A stretch of DNA of 6,812 bases from CAYLLT01 sp964591605 (GCA_964591605.1 CAZQEN010000393.1:1-6812), one strand, 5' to 3'. Positions 1 through 5,960 are shown, numbered from the stretch's first letter. Notes: generated by a model from the sequence alone, not told the origin. Numbers and translations: made by a program.

Positions 1-19
1 GCAGATCAACGACCTGAAG

Positions 20-44
20 AGGTCCCGCCCGGCAGGCGGGACCT
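20..44 (-). terminator. Perfect 10-bp hairpin downstream of the DUF1080 gene
   Basis: Positions 20-29 (AGGTCCCGCC) and 35-44 (GGCGGGACCT) are perfectly complementary around a 5-nt loop. The hairpin starts 16 nt after the stop codon of the minus-strand DUF1080 gene, where a transcription terminator would be expected. Neither strand has a run of T after the stem, so it is not a textbook intrinsic terminator. It may act as an mRNA 3' end structure, or be a dispersed palindromic repeat. Confidence 0.45.
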
Positions 45-60
45 ACTGCGCGACAACCTA

Positions 61-903
61 TTACTCCAGCGGGGTCAGCTCGAATCTGCGATAAAATATC
101 TCGGCCATCTCGGACTGGATCTGGATGCGGCCGCGGCGGGGCTGGACTTTCGTGACCTTCATGACGGTTACGCCGTTGAGGATGTATTCGAGGGTGTCTC
201 CGGCGGCGATGATCTCGAAGCGATTCCAATCGCCCAGCGGCTTCTCCACGTCGCGCGGGCCGCGGAAGCCCTTGACGTCCTTCCAGTCGGGGTCGCGGTG
301 CAGCCAGTTGATGCGGCCGGCGCCGGTCTGGGTCTGCGACGCGCCGCCGGGCTGGTACACCCAGCAATCTCCCTGTTTGGCGGGGGCGGCCTCGACGGTG
401 GCGGTGAACGTCAGGCTCGGATCGCTCTTGTCATTCACCAGCAGGAGGTCCCCCGTACCACCTTCGATGATCTGCGCCTCGATGGAGAGCATCCACACGT
501 CGCCGTACGCGCCGTCTCTGCCGACGGAGTGCACGAGGATGCCATTGTCGCGGGCGTTTTCGACCCGCGGCGGCCACGTCTTTTCGCCCCACCGGTACTC
601 GGCGATCAGGCGGTAGTTCTCGTATTCGTCGTTTGTCGTCAGGCAGGCGAGATCCTGGCCGGTGATGTGAATCATCCCGTCCTGCACGGTGAAGACGCGG
701 TTGGGATCGCGGTCGCGGCCGTGGCCCTTCACGCAGGTATACCAGCCGTCGAGACTCCGCCCGTTGAACAAGTGGATCGCGCCGGCCGCCCGCGGGGGAT
801 GCGGTTCCGGGCCCATGTGGACGGCGTTGGATTGGCTGCAGCCCGACAGCCCCCCCATGATCAGCAGCAGCACGCCGTGGCGGATGCCGTTTCGAGCTTT
901 CAC
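61..903 (-). CDS. DUF1080 / 3-keto-disaccharide hydrolase-domain lipoprotein
   Basis: The 280-residue product is a secreted lipoprotein with one DUF1080 (3-keto-disaccharide hydrolase, PF06439) domain. Members have a concanavalin-like beta-sandwich fold; some cleave 3-keto-glycosides, and planctomycetes carry many copies. A short basic N-terminus, a hydrophobic stretch and the lipobox LSGC (Cys22) predict lipid anchoring. Family landmarks follow: LFNGRSLDGW (residues 45-54), DNGILVHS, SIEAQIIEGGTGD, GDWNRFEI and, near the C-terminus, GRIQIQSEMAEIFYRRFEL. The GTG at 903 was chosen because GGAGG lies 8 nt upstream and the resulting signal peptide begins MKAR. The in-frame ATG at 924 lies upstream of that ribosome site and has none of its own. 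The gene is 67 bp downstream of the YdcF-like gene on the same strand and may be co-transcribed. Its substrate cannot be read from sequence. Confidence 0.9.
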   Translation of the reverse strand: MKARNGIRHGVLLLIMGGLSGCSQSNAVHMGPEPHPPRAAGAIHLFNGRSLDGWYTCVKGHGRDRDPNRVFTVQDGMIHITGQDLACLTTNDEYENYRLIAEYRWGEKTWPPRVENARDNGILVHSVGRDGAYGDVWMLSIEAQIIEGGTGDLLLVNDKSDPSLTFTATVEAAPAKQGDCWVYQPGGASQTQTGAGRINWLHRDPDWKDVKGFRGPRDVEKPLGDWNRFEIIAAGDTLEYILNGVTVMKVTKVQPRRGRIQIQSEMAEIFYRRFELTPLE

Positions 904-911
904 GTGTTGAA

Positions 912-916
912 CCTCC
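912..916 (-). promoter_or_regulatory. Ribosome binding site that fixes the GTG start of the DUF1080 gene
   Basis: On the minus strand GGAGG lies 8 nt before GTG 903. The competing ATG at 924-922 is upstream of this site, which favours the GTG. A small 5-bp stem (927-931 with 937-941, loop TGACC) lies just upstream and may matter little. Confidence 0.7.
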
Positions 917-970
917 GGCTCCATGCGGCCGTGACCCGGCCATCTCCGATCCGAGCCTCAAATCCGTTGT

Positions 971-1636
971 CTAGATCCGCCCCTGCAGCCAGTACTGCAG
1001 AAGTGCTGCGCACTCATACCCGATCGAGGCAAGGTTCATCACCCGCCACTTGAACCGGGACACGCGATCATCCTTGAACGAAACGCGGGGCCCGCTGCAC
1101 ATGATGACATGGGCATAGCCGGCCTTGCGGAATACGGCCGCCGCCCGTCGGCTGTGCACGTGGCTGGTGATGAAGAGGAATCGGCTGCGGGCCGGGTCGA
1201 CGCCTGGCAGCCGTGCGAGCCCGGCGGGGTGCTCGAAGGTGGTATGCGATTGACTGTCGACCAGGATGTCGTCGCGCGGCACGCCGCAGTGGACGAGCAC
1301 GTCGCGCATGAATTCGGCGGCTCCCGGCGCGTTGCTGACGATCACGCGGGGGGCGAGCTTCTGATTGAAGGCCCGGGCCGTCCAGACGAGGCGCTCGTAG
1401 TCGCCGCCCAGGCACGCGATGAAGTCGGCCGGCTCGGCCTTTTGGGTCACCGCGAGCCAGTCATACACGCTCTCGGGCACCGGTGTCGTGACGAGCAGGA
1501 TCAGGACGAGCATCCCGGCGGCCAAGAGGCCCACGACCAGCCGATACAGCCGGCGGATCAGGCGCTTGAGCCGCGAGCGGCGCGGGGGCACGGGGGAGTC
1601 GGACGTGGATGGGATGGCAGGCGTCACAGGTTCCAT
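971..1636 (-). CDS. YdcF/SanA/ElyC-like DUF218 membrane-anchored protein
   Basis: The 221-residue product has a basic N-terminus, one transmembrane segment at about residues 33-51, and a DUF218 domain. Motifs fit that superfamily: a nucleotide-fold-like LGGDYERL (about 76-83) where relatives have LGGG, a serine-rich VDSQSHTTFEH segment (about 126-136) matching the usual ESxSxNTxEN, and TSHVHSRRA (about 157-165) matching the T.xxHxxRA motif. Relatives such as ElyC and SanA affect cell-envelope integrity; their biochemical activity is poorly known. The Asp in LGGD and the His-Thr-Thr in place of Asn-Thr are deviations. The ATG at 1636 is preferred over an in-frame TTG at 1663, since neither has a clear ribosome site. 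The gene is divergent from yidD with a 192-bp gap, and the DUF1080 gene follows it. Confidence 0.82.
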   Translation of the reverse strand: MEPVTPAIPSTSDSPVPPRRSRLKRLIRRLYRLVVGLLAAGMLVLILLVTTPVPESVYDWLAVTQKAEPADFIACLGGDYERLVWTARAFNQKLAPRVIVSNAPGAAEFMRDVLVHCGVPRDDILVDSQSHTTFEHPAGLARLPGVDPARSRFLFITSHVHSRRAAAVFRKAGYAHVIMCSGPRVSFKDDRVSRFKWRVMNLASIGYECAALLQYWLQGRI

Positions 1637-1778
1637 CAGACCCGCAAATGCCGTCTCCGTCAAAGCAGAGCCGATCCCTGGGGGTATGTGCGAGATTGCA
1701 CGTGCCGGAGGCCTGAACCGTGGTAGCCGAGGGCAACGCCTGCAGACTGGTCTCTACCCATTCGGCGTTCCTGATGCG

Positions 1779-1784
1779 TACAAT
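1779..1784 (+). promoter_or_regulatory. Possible -10 element for yidD
   Basis: TACAAT matches the sigma70 -10 consensus at five of six positions and lies 44 nt before the chosen yidD start. No convincing -35 hexamer is seen 16-18 nt upstream, so this is a weak call. The 1637-1828 spacer separates divergent genes and must hold promoters for both, but I see no strong minus-strand promoter in it. Confidence 0.35.
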
Positions 1785-1828
1785 CTCGGAGGAGCGGGTG
1801 CGAAGCGCCGATGGGACAGGGAAACGAC

Positions 1829-2131
1829 ATGAGACCGTCCGTCACTGCAGTGGGTCGGCATCTGGTGCGCCTGCCCGCGCTGGCCGCCGAATGCCTGATC
1901 CGCGGGTATCAGGTGGCGCTCTCTCCGCTGCTGATCGGGAACTGCAAGTTCTGCCCCAGTTGCAGCGAGTACTGCGTCCAGGCGATTCGGGAGTGGGGGG
2001 TGTGGCGCGGCGGCTGGATGGGCGTTCGCCGTCTGCTGCGATGCCATCCCTTCAGCCCGGGCGGGATCGATCCCGTTCCCCGCCGCGACCGCCGCCCGGA
2101 CCCACCCATTGCGCCACATGGAGCAGGCTGA
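1829..2131 (+). CDS. yidD: YidD, membrane protein insertion efficiency factor
   Basis: The product is a small (100 residue) inner-membrane-associated protein that assists YidC/Sec insertion of membrane proteins. The family core is clear: an amphipathic N-terminal helix with IRGYQVALSPLL (residues 24-35), the cysteine cluster CKFCPSCSEYC (39-49), the turn GVWRGGWMGVRRLLRCHPF (57-75) and the closing PGGIDPVP (77-84). Relatives usually have CxFxPxCSxY; the extra cysteines at 42 and 49 are unusual. The ATG at 1829 is chosen over ATG 1811 because an AGGG precedes it by 7 nt and the product then begins like other YidD proteins. In many bacteria yidD sits between rnpA and yidC; here it stands alone beside ydcF-like and phage-like genes. 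Confidence 0.95.
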   Translation: MRPSVTAVGRHLVRLPALAAECLIRGYQVALSPLLIGNCKFCPSCSEYCVQAIREWGVWRGGWMGVRRLLRCHPFSPGGIDPVPRRDRRPDPPIAPHGAG

Positions 2132-2138
2132 GGGAACA

Positions 2139-2161
2139 GCGCGGGCCCGGCCGGCCGGCGC
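2139..2161 (+). terminator. GC-rich hairpin just after yidD
   Basis: Positions 2139-2147 (GCGCGGGCC) pair with 2153-2161 (GGCCGGCGC) apart from one G-G mismatch, around a 5-nt loop. The stem begins 8 nt after the yidD stop codon. No T tract follows, so termination is inferred from position and stability only. The rest of the 2132-2254 gap between the convergent genes holds a 9-bp direct repeat CGTTTTCCC (2203-2211 and 2220-2228) and nothing else I can name. Confidence 0.4.
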
Positions 2162-2254
2162 AATGGATGATCCACTGTCGCCCGGCGGCGGTCTCGCCTT
2201 CGCGTTTTCCCGCCTTCTTCGTTTTCCCCGTCGCACTGTGTCGCTCTCGCACTT

Positions 2255-2572
2255 TCACAGTTCGAGCGCCTGATCCTCCACGCAGTGATCGGCCACCTCC
2301 ACGCCGCGGGAGGTCAGCCGGAACCAGCGCTTGCGCCACGAGGTGAGCCGCTCGTCGATTTCGCCGGGGGAGACGACGCGCTGGATGTAGCCCTTCTCGC
2401 ACAGGTAGGCAAGATCCTTTCGGAGCACGTCCCATTCGAGCTGCGGAAACACCGCGAGCAGGGCCCGCAGAACCTGATCACCCTGCAGTGCCGCCGGATA
2501 CAGCATCTTGAGTGCCACCAGAATCTCCGTTCGCACCCGCTTGATCTGCCGTACACCGCCATTATGCGCCAT
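2255..2572 (-). CDS. Small winged-helix protein, Mu-like phage type
   Basis: The 105-residue product looks like a compact winged-helix DNA-binding protein. A first helix (about 10-25, IKRVRTEILVALKMLY) is followed by two helices (33-42 and 46-60, the latter containing LRKDLAYLCEKGYI), a charged strand pair (64-85), and WFRLTSRGVEVAD, the typical last strand of ArsR/PadR-like folds. Similar small winged-helix proteins sit just before the small terminase gene in Mu-like phages; that link is from memory of the family arrangement, not a search. AGGAG lies 5 nt before ATG 2572. It is the last gene of the minus-strand cassette, with 122 bp separating it from the coiled-coil gene. A transcriptional regulator is the main alternative. 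Domain call fair, role unknown. Confidence 0.75.
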   Translation of the reverse strand: MAHNGGVRQIKRVRTEILVALKMLYPAALQGDQVLRALLAVFPQLEWDVLRKDLAYLCEKGYIQRVVSPGEIDERLTSWRKRWFRLTSRGVEVADHCVEDQALEL

Positions 2573-2610
2573 GACATCTCCTCTCGAACCGCACCCTATC
2601 CCGCTTCGCA

Positions 2611-2655
2611 GAGCTGCGGTCGCTCTCCAACCTCCATCCCCCGAATCCGCAGCTC
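2611..2655. repeat. 9-bp inverted repeat in the spacer before the winged-helix gene
   Basis: GAGCTGCGG (2611-2619) and CCGCAGCTC (2647-2655) are exact reverse complements separated by 27 nt. They lie in the 2573-2694 spacer between two same-strand genes. On the minus-strand mRNA this could form a stem with a purine-rich loop. It could attenuate the last gene, serve as a processing site or bind a dimeric protein such as the adjacent winged-helix product; none of this is shown. Confidence 0.4.
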
Positions 2656-2694
2656 CTTATGCACAAGCCCTGACCCCCAGCCCCTCATCTCCGC

Positions 2695-3072
2695 TCACCC
2701 CGCCGCCCGCCCCTTCACTGCCTCGACGAGCGCCGACGCGGCCCGGCCGATCTCGATCGACAACGTCTGATGGCTTTCGAGTTCGGCCTGCATGCGCGAG
2801 ATCATCTCGGTCAATCGCTCGAGCTTCTGGCGCGCCAGCATCGACTCGCGCACCCACTCCTCCTTGGTCGTGTACTCACGTTCGAACTCCGCTAGTCGCC
2901 GCAGCAGATCCCGGATCGAGGATTCCATCGCCTCGATGCGGTGCGTGAGCTGCGCCGTGGCCGTCGTCTGGTGTTCGCGAATGGCCCTCAGATAGAGCGT
3001 GATCGCGCCCAGCGGCACGCCCACCATCGGCGCCAGGACGCTGACCAGCACACCGGTTGATTCCCAGCCCAC
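2695..3072 (-). CDS. Single-TM coiled-coil protein, phage DUF2730-like in layout
   Basis: The 125-residue product has one hydrophobic segment (about residues 7-28) followed by a long charged helix (about 30-115) with heptad character and no globular domain visible. It includes HRIEAMESSIRDLLRRL and the segment EREYTTKEEWVRES. This layout, an N-terminal TM anchor plus coiled coil, resembles the small membrane proteins (for example DUF2730) placed before the winged-helix and terminase genes of Mu-like phages; the match is by shape, not by search. The GTG at 3072 is chosen since GGAG lies 7 nt upstream. ATG 3078 is only 1 nt from that site, and the frame further upstream (to 3180) simply translates the CGAATGA repeat array. 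Function unknown; a membrane-tethered scaffold is possible. Confidence 0.7.
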   Translation of the reverse strand: MGWESTGVLVSVLAPMVGVPLGAITLYLRAIREHQTTATAQLTHRIEAMESSIRDLLRRLAEFEREYTTKEEWVRESMLARQKLERLTEMISRMQAELESHQTLSIEIGRAASALVEAVKGRAAG

Positions 3073-3079
3073 GACCATG

Positions 3080-3083
3080 CTCC
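3080..3083 (-). promoter_or_regulatory. Ribosome binding site deciding the start of the TM coiled-coil gene
   Basis: GGAG on the minus strand is 7 nt from GTG 3072 but 1 nt from ATG 3078, so the GTG is the better start. The site abuts the heptamer array, which is therefore untranslated leader. Confidence 0.5.
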
Positions 3084-3091
3084 AAGACAGG

Positions 3092-3126
3092 CGAATGACG
3101 AAATCCGAATGACGAATGACGAATGA
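3092..3126. repeat. Tandem heptamer array, five units of CGAATGA type
   Basis: Five contiguous 7-bp units fill 35 bp: CGAATGA at 3092-3098, a variant CGAAATC at 3099-3105, then CGAATGA at 3106-3112, 3113-3119 and 3120-3126. On the minus strand it reads TCATTCG. The array lies in the 3073-3241 spacer, 20 nt upstream of a gene start. From memory, TCATTCG-type words translating as FVIRHS recur as spurious peptides in planctomycete and verrucomicrobial genomes, which suggests a dispersed family; this was not searched. Confidence 0.9.
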
Positions 3127-3199
3127 AGCCCAAGTGTCTGAGCCCCCATGCGCGGCGGGCCGGGTGCGCTTTTGAGCCACTCGATCATTGGGTCATTTT

Positions 3200-3222
3200 T
3201 CAGACATTCGGTCGTCAGACAT
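3200..3222. repeat. Direct repeat of the octamer TCAGACAT
   Basis: TCAGACAT occurs at 3200-3207 and again at 3215-3222, a 15-bp period, within the same spacer as the heptamer array. The reverse complement ATGTCTGA occurs at 4394-4401 in another spacer of the cassette. The rest of this 169-bp spacer shows no gene I can support. Confidence 0.6.
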
Positions 3223-3241
3223 CAGTCACTCGCTTCAGCCG

Positions 3242-3532
3242 TCACAGCAGCTTGATCACGATCTCATTCACGAGCCGCAACAATTGATTCGCGGTGTCGA
3301 CGCGGATGAGCCCGCTGGTGAGCTCGCTGCGGAATGCCTCCACGATCTCGGAGTGGCGCAGGGAGGCGACGGCGGTCGCCCGGTCGGGCGCTGCCAGCAC
3401 TGCGTCGATGGCGTCTTTCGCGGGCGACCGGCTGGCCGCGGGTTTGACCGGGCTTTCGAGCTCGTCCAGGCTTCCCACCGCCGCCGCCCCCAGCGTGCTG
3501 AGCAACCGTTCCAGTTCAGACGTGACGCTCAT
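3242..3532 (-). CDS. Uncharacterised 96-residue helical protein
   Basis: I do not recognise this protein. It is short and acidic to neutral, without a signal peptide, TM segment or cysteine. An N-terminal helix (SELERLLSTLGAAAVGSLDEL, about 5-25) leads to a Pro/Ser-rich linker (28-38), then a mostly helical half ending in the leucine-rich DTANQLLRLVNEIVIKLL (79-96). It could be an adaptor or a small structural protein. Its ATG overlaps the stop codon of the upstream lipoprotein gene (ATGA, 3529-3532), and GGAGGG lies 6 nt before the start, so translation is probably strong and coupled. The same frame is open further upstream to 4165, but that part is an antiparallel-free overlap with two other genes and lacks a ribosome site, so I used the short form. 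Confidence 0.72.
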   Translation of the reverse strand: MSVTSELERLLSTLGAAAVGSLDELESPVKPAASRSPAKDAIDAVLAAPDRATAVASLRHSEIVEAFRSELTSGLIRVDTANQLLRLVNEIVIKLL

Positions 3533-4125
3533 GGTGAACCCTCCGCCGCATCGACCGACGAGCGTTTCCGGCCCGTCCGCGCCGTCGCGGACGCCTGACT
3601 CTGCCGAGCCGCCGTGATCCAGCTCTCCAGATACCGCTTCATCTCGTCCTGCAGACCGAGGCTCTGGATGGCGAGCTTCTGCAGGCCGGTCGAAACCTCT
3701 CGAATCACCGAGACATTCTCCATTGCGGCTGACCGGCGCACGAATTCCACCTCGCGGTCGGTGTGGATCTTGCGCAGGGCGGCCTCGAACCGGGCCGTGT
3801 GCTCCGCCAGGGCGGTCTCGTCGTCGGCGTCCTGCCTCACCCGCGACACGAACGCGGCAATGACCGCCGACTCGCGGGAGGCATCGTAGGCCGTGACCTC
3901 GCCGTGATACTCCTCGATGGTGCCGGCCATCTGTCCGGCCACGGCGTTGAGCGCGTCGGCCGCCGAGAACTCCACGCGGGCATCGCCGCCGCATCCGGCC
4001 AGGAGCGGCCAGCCGCATGCCGGCAGAACGATGCATGCGTGAAGCGCGATGCCCCGCGGCGAGGCGCGGACTCCGACCGCGCGACGGGGGTCCCAACCCC
4101 TGGGGCTGTGAAAACGCCTGCTCAT
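3529..4125 (-). CDS. Helical lipoprotein of unknown function in the phage-like cassette
   Basis: The 198-residue product carries a lipoprotein signal: a long arginine-rich n-region (1-25), a hydrophobic stretch (26-43) and lipobox LLAGC with Cys45, followed by GGD. The mature part is almost entirely helical and charged: a first helix (about 53-100), a second with ETALAEHTARFEAALRKIH (about 108-128), and a third to about 178, then a basic Ser/Thr-rich tail. I do not recognise the family. The start ATG overlaps the stop of the holin-like gene (ATGA, 4122-4125), and GGAGG lies 7 nt upstream. Next to a holin-like gene, an outer-membrane or spanin-like lysis role is imaginable, but it is far larger than Rz1-type spanins. 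A tethered periplasmic scaffold fits equally well. Confidence 0.78.
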   Translation of the reverse strand: MSRRFHSPRGWDPRRAVGVRASPRGIALHACIVLPACGWPLLAGCGGDARVEFSAADALNAVAGQMAGTIEEYHGEVTAYDASRESAVIAAFVSRVRQDADDETALAEHTARFEAALRKIHTDREVEFVRRSAAMENVSVIREVSTGLQKLAIQSLGLQDEMKRYLESWITAARQSQASATARTGRKRSSVDAAEGSP

Positions 4126-4334
4126 TGCGAAGCCTCCGGCAGGTTTGCCCGCGCCGCATCCTCATGTGCCACGCCGAGGATGAGGGCGACGCCCACGCTG
4201 AGCACCGTGAACACCACGTCCTCGCGCACGTCCAGGCCCGACTCGGCGGCGTACGCCGTCAGCACCGTTGCCAGCGCGATCCGCACCTTGCGCGATCGCA
4301 GAGGCCTGCCCAACCGCTGCAGCATCGCCTTCAT
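4122..4334 (-). CDS. Small holin-like membrane protein
   Basis: The 70-residue product has a basic N-terminus (LGRPLRSRKVR) and two hydrophobic segments (about residues 18-30 and 39-53) with a short acidic turn (GLDVREDV), then a charged tail containing GVAHEDAA. This hairpin of two TM helices after SRK resembles small phage holin-like proteins that sit early in tail-less or Mu-type structural operons; lysis activity is not demonstrated. ATG 4334 is preferred because GGAGG lies 6 nt upstream. Starting at ATG 4379 or 4373 would add 13-15 residues that only translate the low-complexity spacer; ATG 4373 has a GGAG 8 nt upstream and stays possible. The stop codon overlaps the next start (ATGA). 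Confidence 0.68.
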   Translation of the reverse strand: MKAMLQRLGRPLRSRKVRIALATVLTAYAAESGLDVREDVVFTVLSVGVALILGVAHEDAARANLPEASQ

Positions 4335-4403
4335 CTCATGCCTCCAATCTGAAACCCAATCGCCGATTCCCATATTCATATCTCCGATCGCCCATGTCTG
4401 ATT
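4335..4403. repeat. Low-complexity spacer with an 8-bp inverted repeat
   Basis: The spacer between the ABC-GNAT gene and the holin-like gene is built of near-repeated words (on the minus strand GGGCGATCGG and GGCGATTGGG, CAGACATGG and CAGATTGG). ATCTGAAA at 4347-4354 and TTTCAGAT at 4402-4409 are exact reverse complements that enclose most of the spacer. The octamer ATGTCTGA (4394-4401) is shared, inverted, with the 3200-3222 repeats. Composition is clearly more AT-rich than the flanking genes. Confidence 0.5.
4341..4345 (-). promoter_or_regulatory. Ribosome binding site deciding the holin-like start
   Basis: GGAGG on the minus strand lies 6 nt before ATG 4334. It is the strongest ribosome site in this stretch and supports the shorter product. 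Confidence 0.6.
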
Positions 4404-5960
4404 TCAGATCTTGATCCCTCCAACCATGCGCTCCCCATTCTGCTCCGCGACCTCGACTCCACGAGCGCCGGTGTTCAGGGGCGCGGGGCCCGCATCACCC
4501 GCGAGCGAATCCTGTGCCGCAATGCGTCCGGCCTCGGTCGGCTCGCGCAGTCCCATCTCCCGGAGCCCCCGCCCGATCACCGCCCATCCCGAGGCATCGC
4601 GCGACCAGATGAAGTACACCGGCTGGGACCCCGCGAGCTGTCGGAACGTGCGGGCGAGCGTGGACGGCGTCTGTCGCGCCACCCGCCCCCTGCCGGCGCT
4701 GGTGGTTGCGCGGTACCAGTTGAACACCGACCGCGCGACCAGGCGTCGCACCGCCGGGCGCCGGCAGACCTGGGCCACGAAATCGCTCATGAACGGATCC
4801 GCCCCGGCCGCCCGCAGTTCATCCACGACGGCGGCCCAGCCGGCCGGCGCCCGGCACATGCCCACCCGCACCATTCCCGCCTTCTCGAAGACCGGATTCA
4901 CCGCACCCATCGCGGCCAGACACTCCACGAACAGCGTGCCGGCCATCTCGAGCGTCTGACGCACCAGCCAGTGCCCGACGCCGCACCCGCGCAGATCCGG
5001 ATGGATCACCAGCCGCTTGAGCACCCGCAGTTCGCGATTGAGCTTCTCCGCCTGGCGGATCCACCGCCCTCCCGTCACGCGATTGCGCAGCGACAGTTCC
5101 AGGCTCGGATGGCCGTAGACGACCACCCCCAGCACGAGCCCGTGCGGCCGCTCGCGCAGCACGAAGATCCGATCCACAAAGCCCAGTTGCTCGCGCTGCC
5201 GGTAGTGCATACCGGCCAGGGCGGCGTAGTCGTGCAGCGTGCCCCGCTCGATCCGAAGTGCCGCGCCCGGCCCGATCAGGCGGGCGAAGTCCTTTCCCGG
5301 ACCGCTCTCTTCGTCCGTGTCTGGCGGCATCGTTTGGTTACCCGCATTCCCCTCCTGGGCTTCCGCGGGCGCCCCGCCCAGCGGCAAGCGGACCACGTGA
5401 TCCGGCCGCAGGGCCTCCGCGAGGTCCGGGCGGCAGCTCGCCACCACCAGGGCCAGCTTCTCTCGAGTGACCAGCTTGCGCAGGTTGAAGGCGATCGCCC
5501 GGGCGAGCGGTTGATGCAGGAGCGAGCCGAATTCATCGCACAGCAGGGGCGCCCGGCTGTGCTCGCGGCGATGCAGGCCCATCGCGCGAGCCAGTCGGGC
5601 CCGAAACCGTTCCCCTTCGGAAAGCTGATCGAAGCGGCGAAGCCAAAGCGCCGGCTCCCCCAGCCCGCAGGCCGTCAGGAGGGCCATCGCCTCATCGATG
5701 GGCCGGGTCGGCAGCACAGCGTCGATGACCGGGACATCCAGCGGGAACAGCGCGTCCTGCACCAGCCGCGAGCCGGGCGTCTGGCGCGCGATTTCTGCCA
5801 GCAGCCGTGTCTTTCCTGCCCCTGACGGTCCTGCGACCAGGGCAACAGAGCCCGGCTCGAAACGAAGCCCCAGCCTGTGCAGGATCGGGCCTGACAGGCT
5901 GGGGCCCGTCATCGGCACGCCAAAGCGCAGACAGACTTCAAGTGCACGTGCCGAAACCAT
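4404..5960 (-). CDS. ABC-type ATPase fused to a GNAT acetyltransferase (COG2401-like)
   Basis: The 518-residue product joins a soluble ABC ATPase to a GNAT acetyltransferase domain, as in COG2401. ATPase landmarks: Walker A GPSGAGKT (44-51), a likely Q-loop at Gln68, signature LSEGE (113-117) for LSGGQ, Walker B LLCDE (139-143). The H-loop position is Cys176 in ASCRPD, where a histidine is usual. No TM segment exists, so it is not a transporter subunit by itself. After a linker (about 197-225) the GNAT part carries the acetyl-CoA loop VIHPDLRGCGVG (318-329) and FEKAGM (358-363). The C-terminal ~120 residues include RTFRQLAGSQPVYFIWS and match nothing I know. The frame is open to ATG 6041, but that ATG overlaps the predicted -10 box and lacks a ribosome site. 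ATG 5960 has GAGG 5 nt upstream; GTG 5999 (AGGGGA 7 nt upstream) is the alternative. First gene of the cassette; substrate unknown. Confidence 0.85.
   Translation of the reverse strand: MVSARALEVCLRFGVPMTGPSLSGPILHRLGLRFEPGSVALVAGPSGAGKTRLLAEIARQTPGSRLVQDALFPLDVPVIDAVLPTRPIDEAMALLTACGLGEPALWLRRFDQLSEGERFRARLARAMGLHRREHSRAPLLCDEFGSLLHQPLARAIAFNLRKLVTREKLALVVASCRPDLAEALRPDHVVRLPLGGAPAEAQEGNAGNQTMPPDTDEESGPGKDFARLIGPGAALRIERGTLHDYAALAGMHYRQREQLGFVDRIFVLRERPHGLVLGVVVYGHPSLELSLRNRVTGGRWIRQAEKLNRELRVLKRLVIHPDLRGCGVGHWLVRQTLEMAGTLFVECLAAMGAVNPVFEKAGMVRVGMCRAPAGWAAVVDELRAAGADPFMSDFVAQVCRRPAVRRLVARSVFNWYRATTSAGRGRVARQTPSTLARTFRQLAGSQPVYFIWSRDASGWAVIGRGLREMGLREPTEAGRIAAQDSLAGDAGPAPLNTGARGVEVAEQNGERMVGGIKI

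Noticed and set aside
298..1053. A 251-residue open frame on the plus strand
   Set aside because: It is antisense to the DUF1080 and YdcF-like genes, which carry clear family motifs; the frame is open because of high GC at third positions.
1688..1701. GTGC-GAGATT-GCAC inverted repeat in the ydcF/yidD spacer as an operator
   Set aside because: Arms are only 4 bp, which is expected often by chance at this GC content.
2203..2228. CGTTTTCCC direct repeat as the attachment or target-site duplication of the cassette
   Set aside because: Both copies lie on the same side of the cassette, and no copy is seen at its other end (6042-6177), so they do not flank an insertion.
3092..3126. CRISPR array
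   Set aside because: The units are 7 bp, contiguous and lack spacers; no cas gene is nearby.
2988..3188. Small open frames across the heptamer array, with peptides such as SSFVIRISSF
   Set aside because: These translate the tandem repeat and adjoining spacer; no ribosome site and no protein-like composition.
3242..4165. Extended 307-residue version of the 96-residue gene
   Set aside because: The extra N-terminal part overlaps the lipoprotein gene in another frame and is Arg/Gly-rich. The ATG at 3532 has GGAGGG at ideal distance.
4971..5825. A 284-residue open frame on the plus strand
   Set aside because: It is antisense to the ABC-GNAT gene with its intact Walker and acetyl-CoA motifs, and its translation is low in hydrophobic core residues and rich in Gln/His/Pro/Arg.
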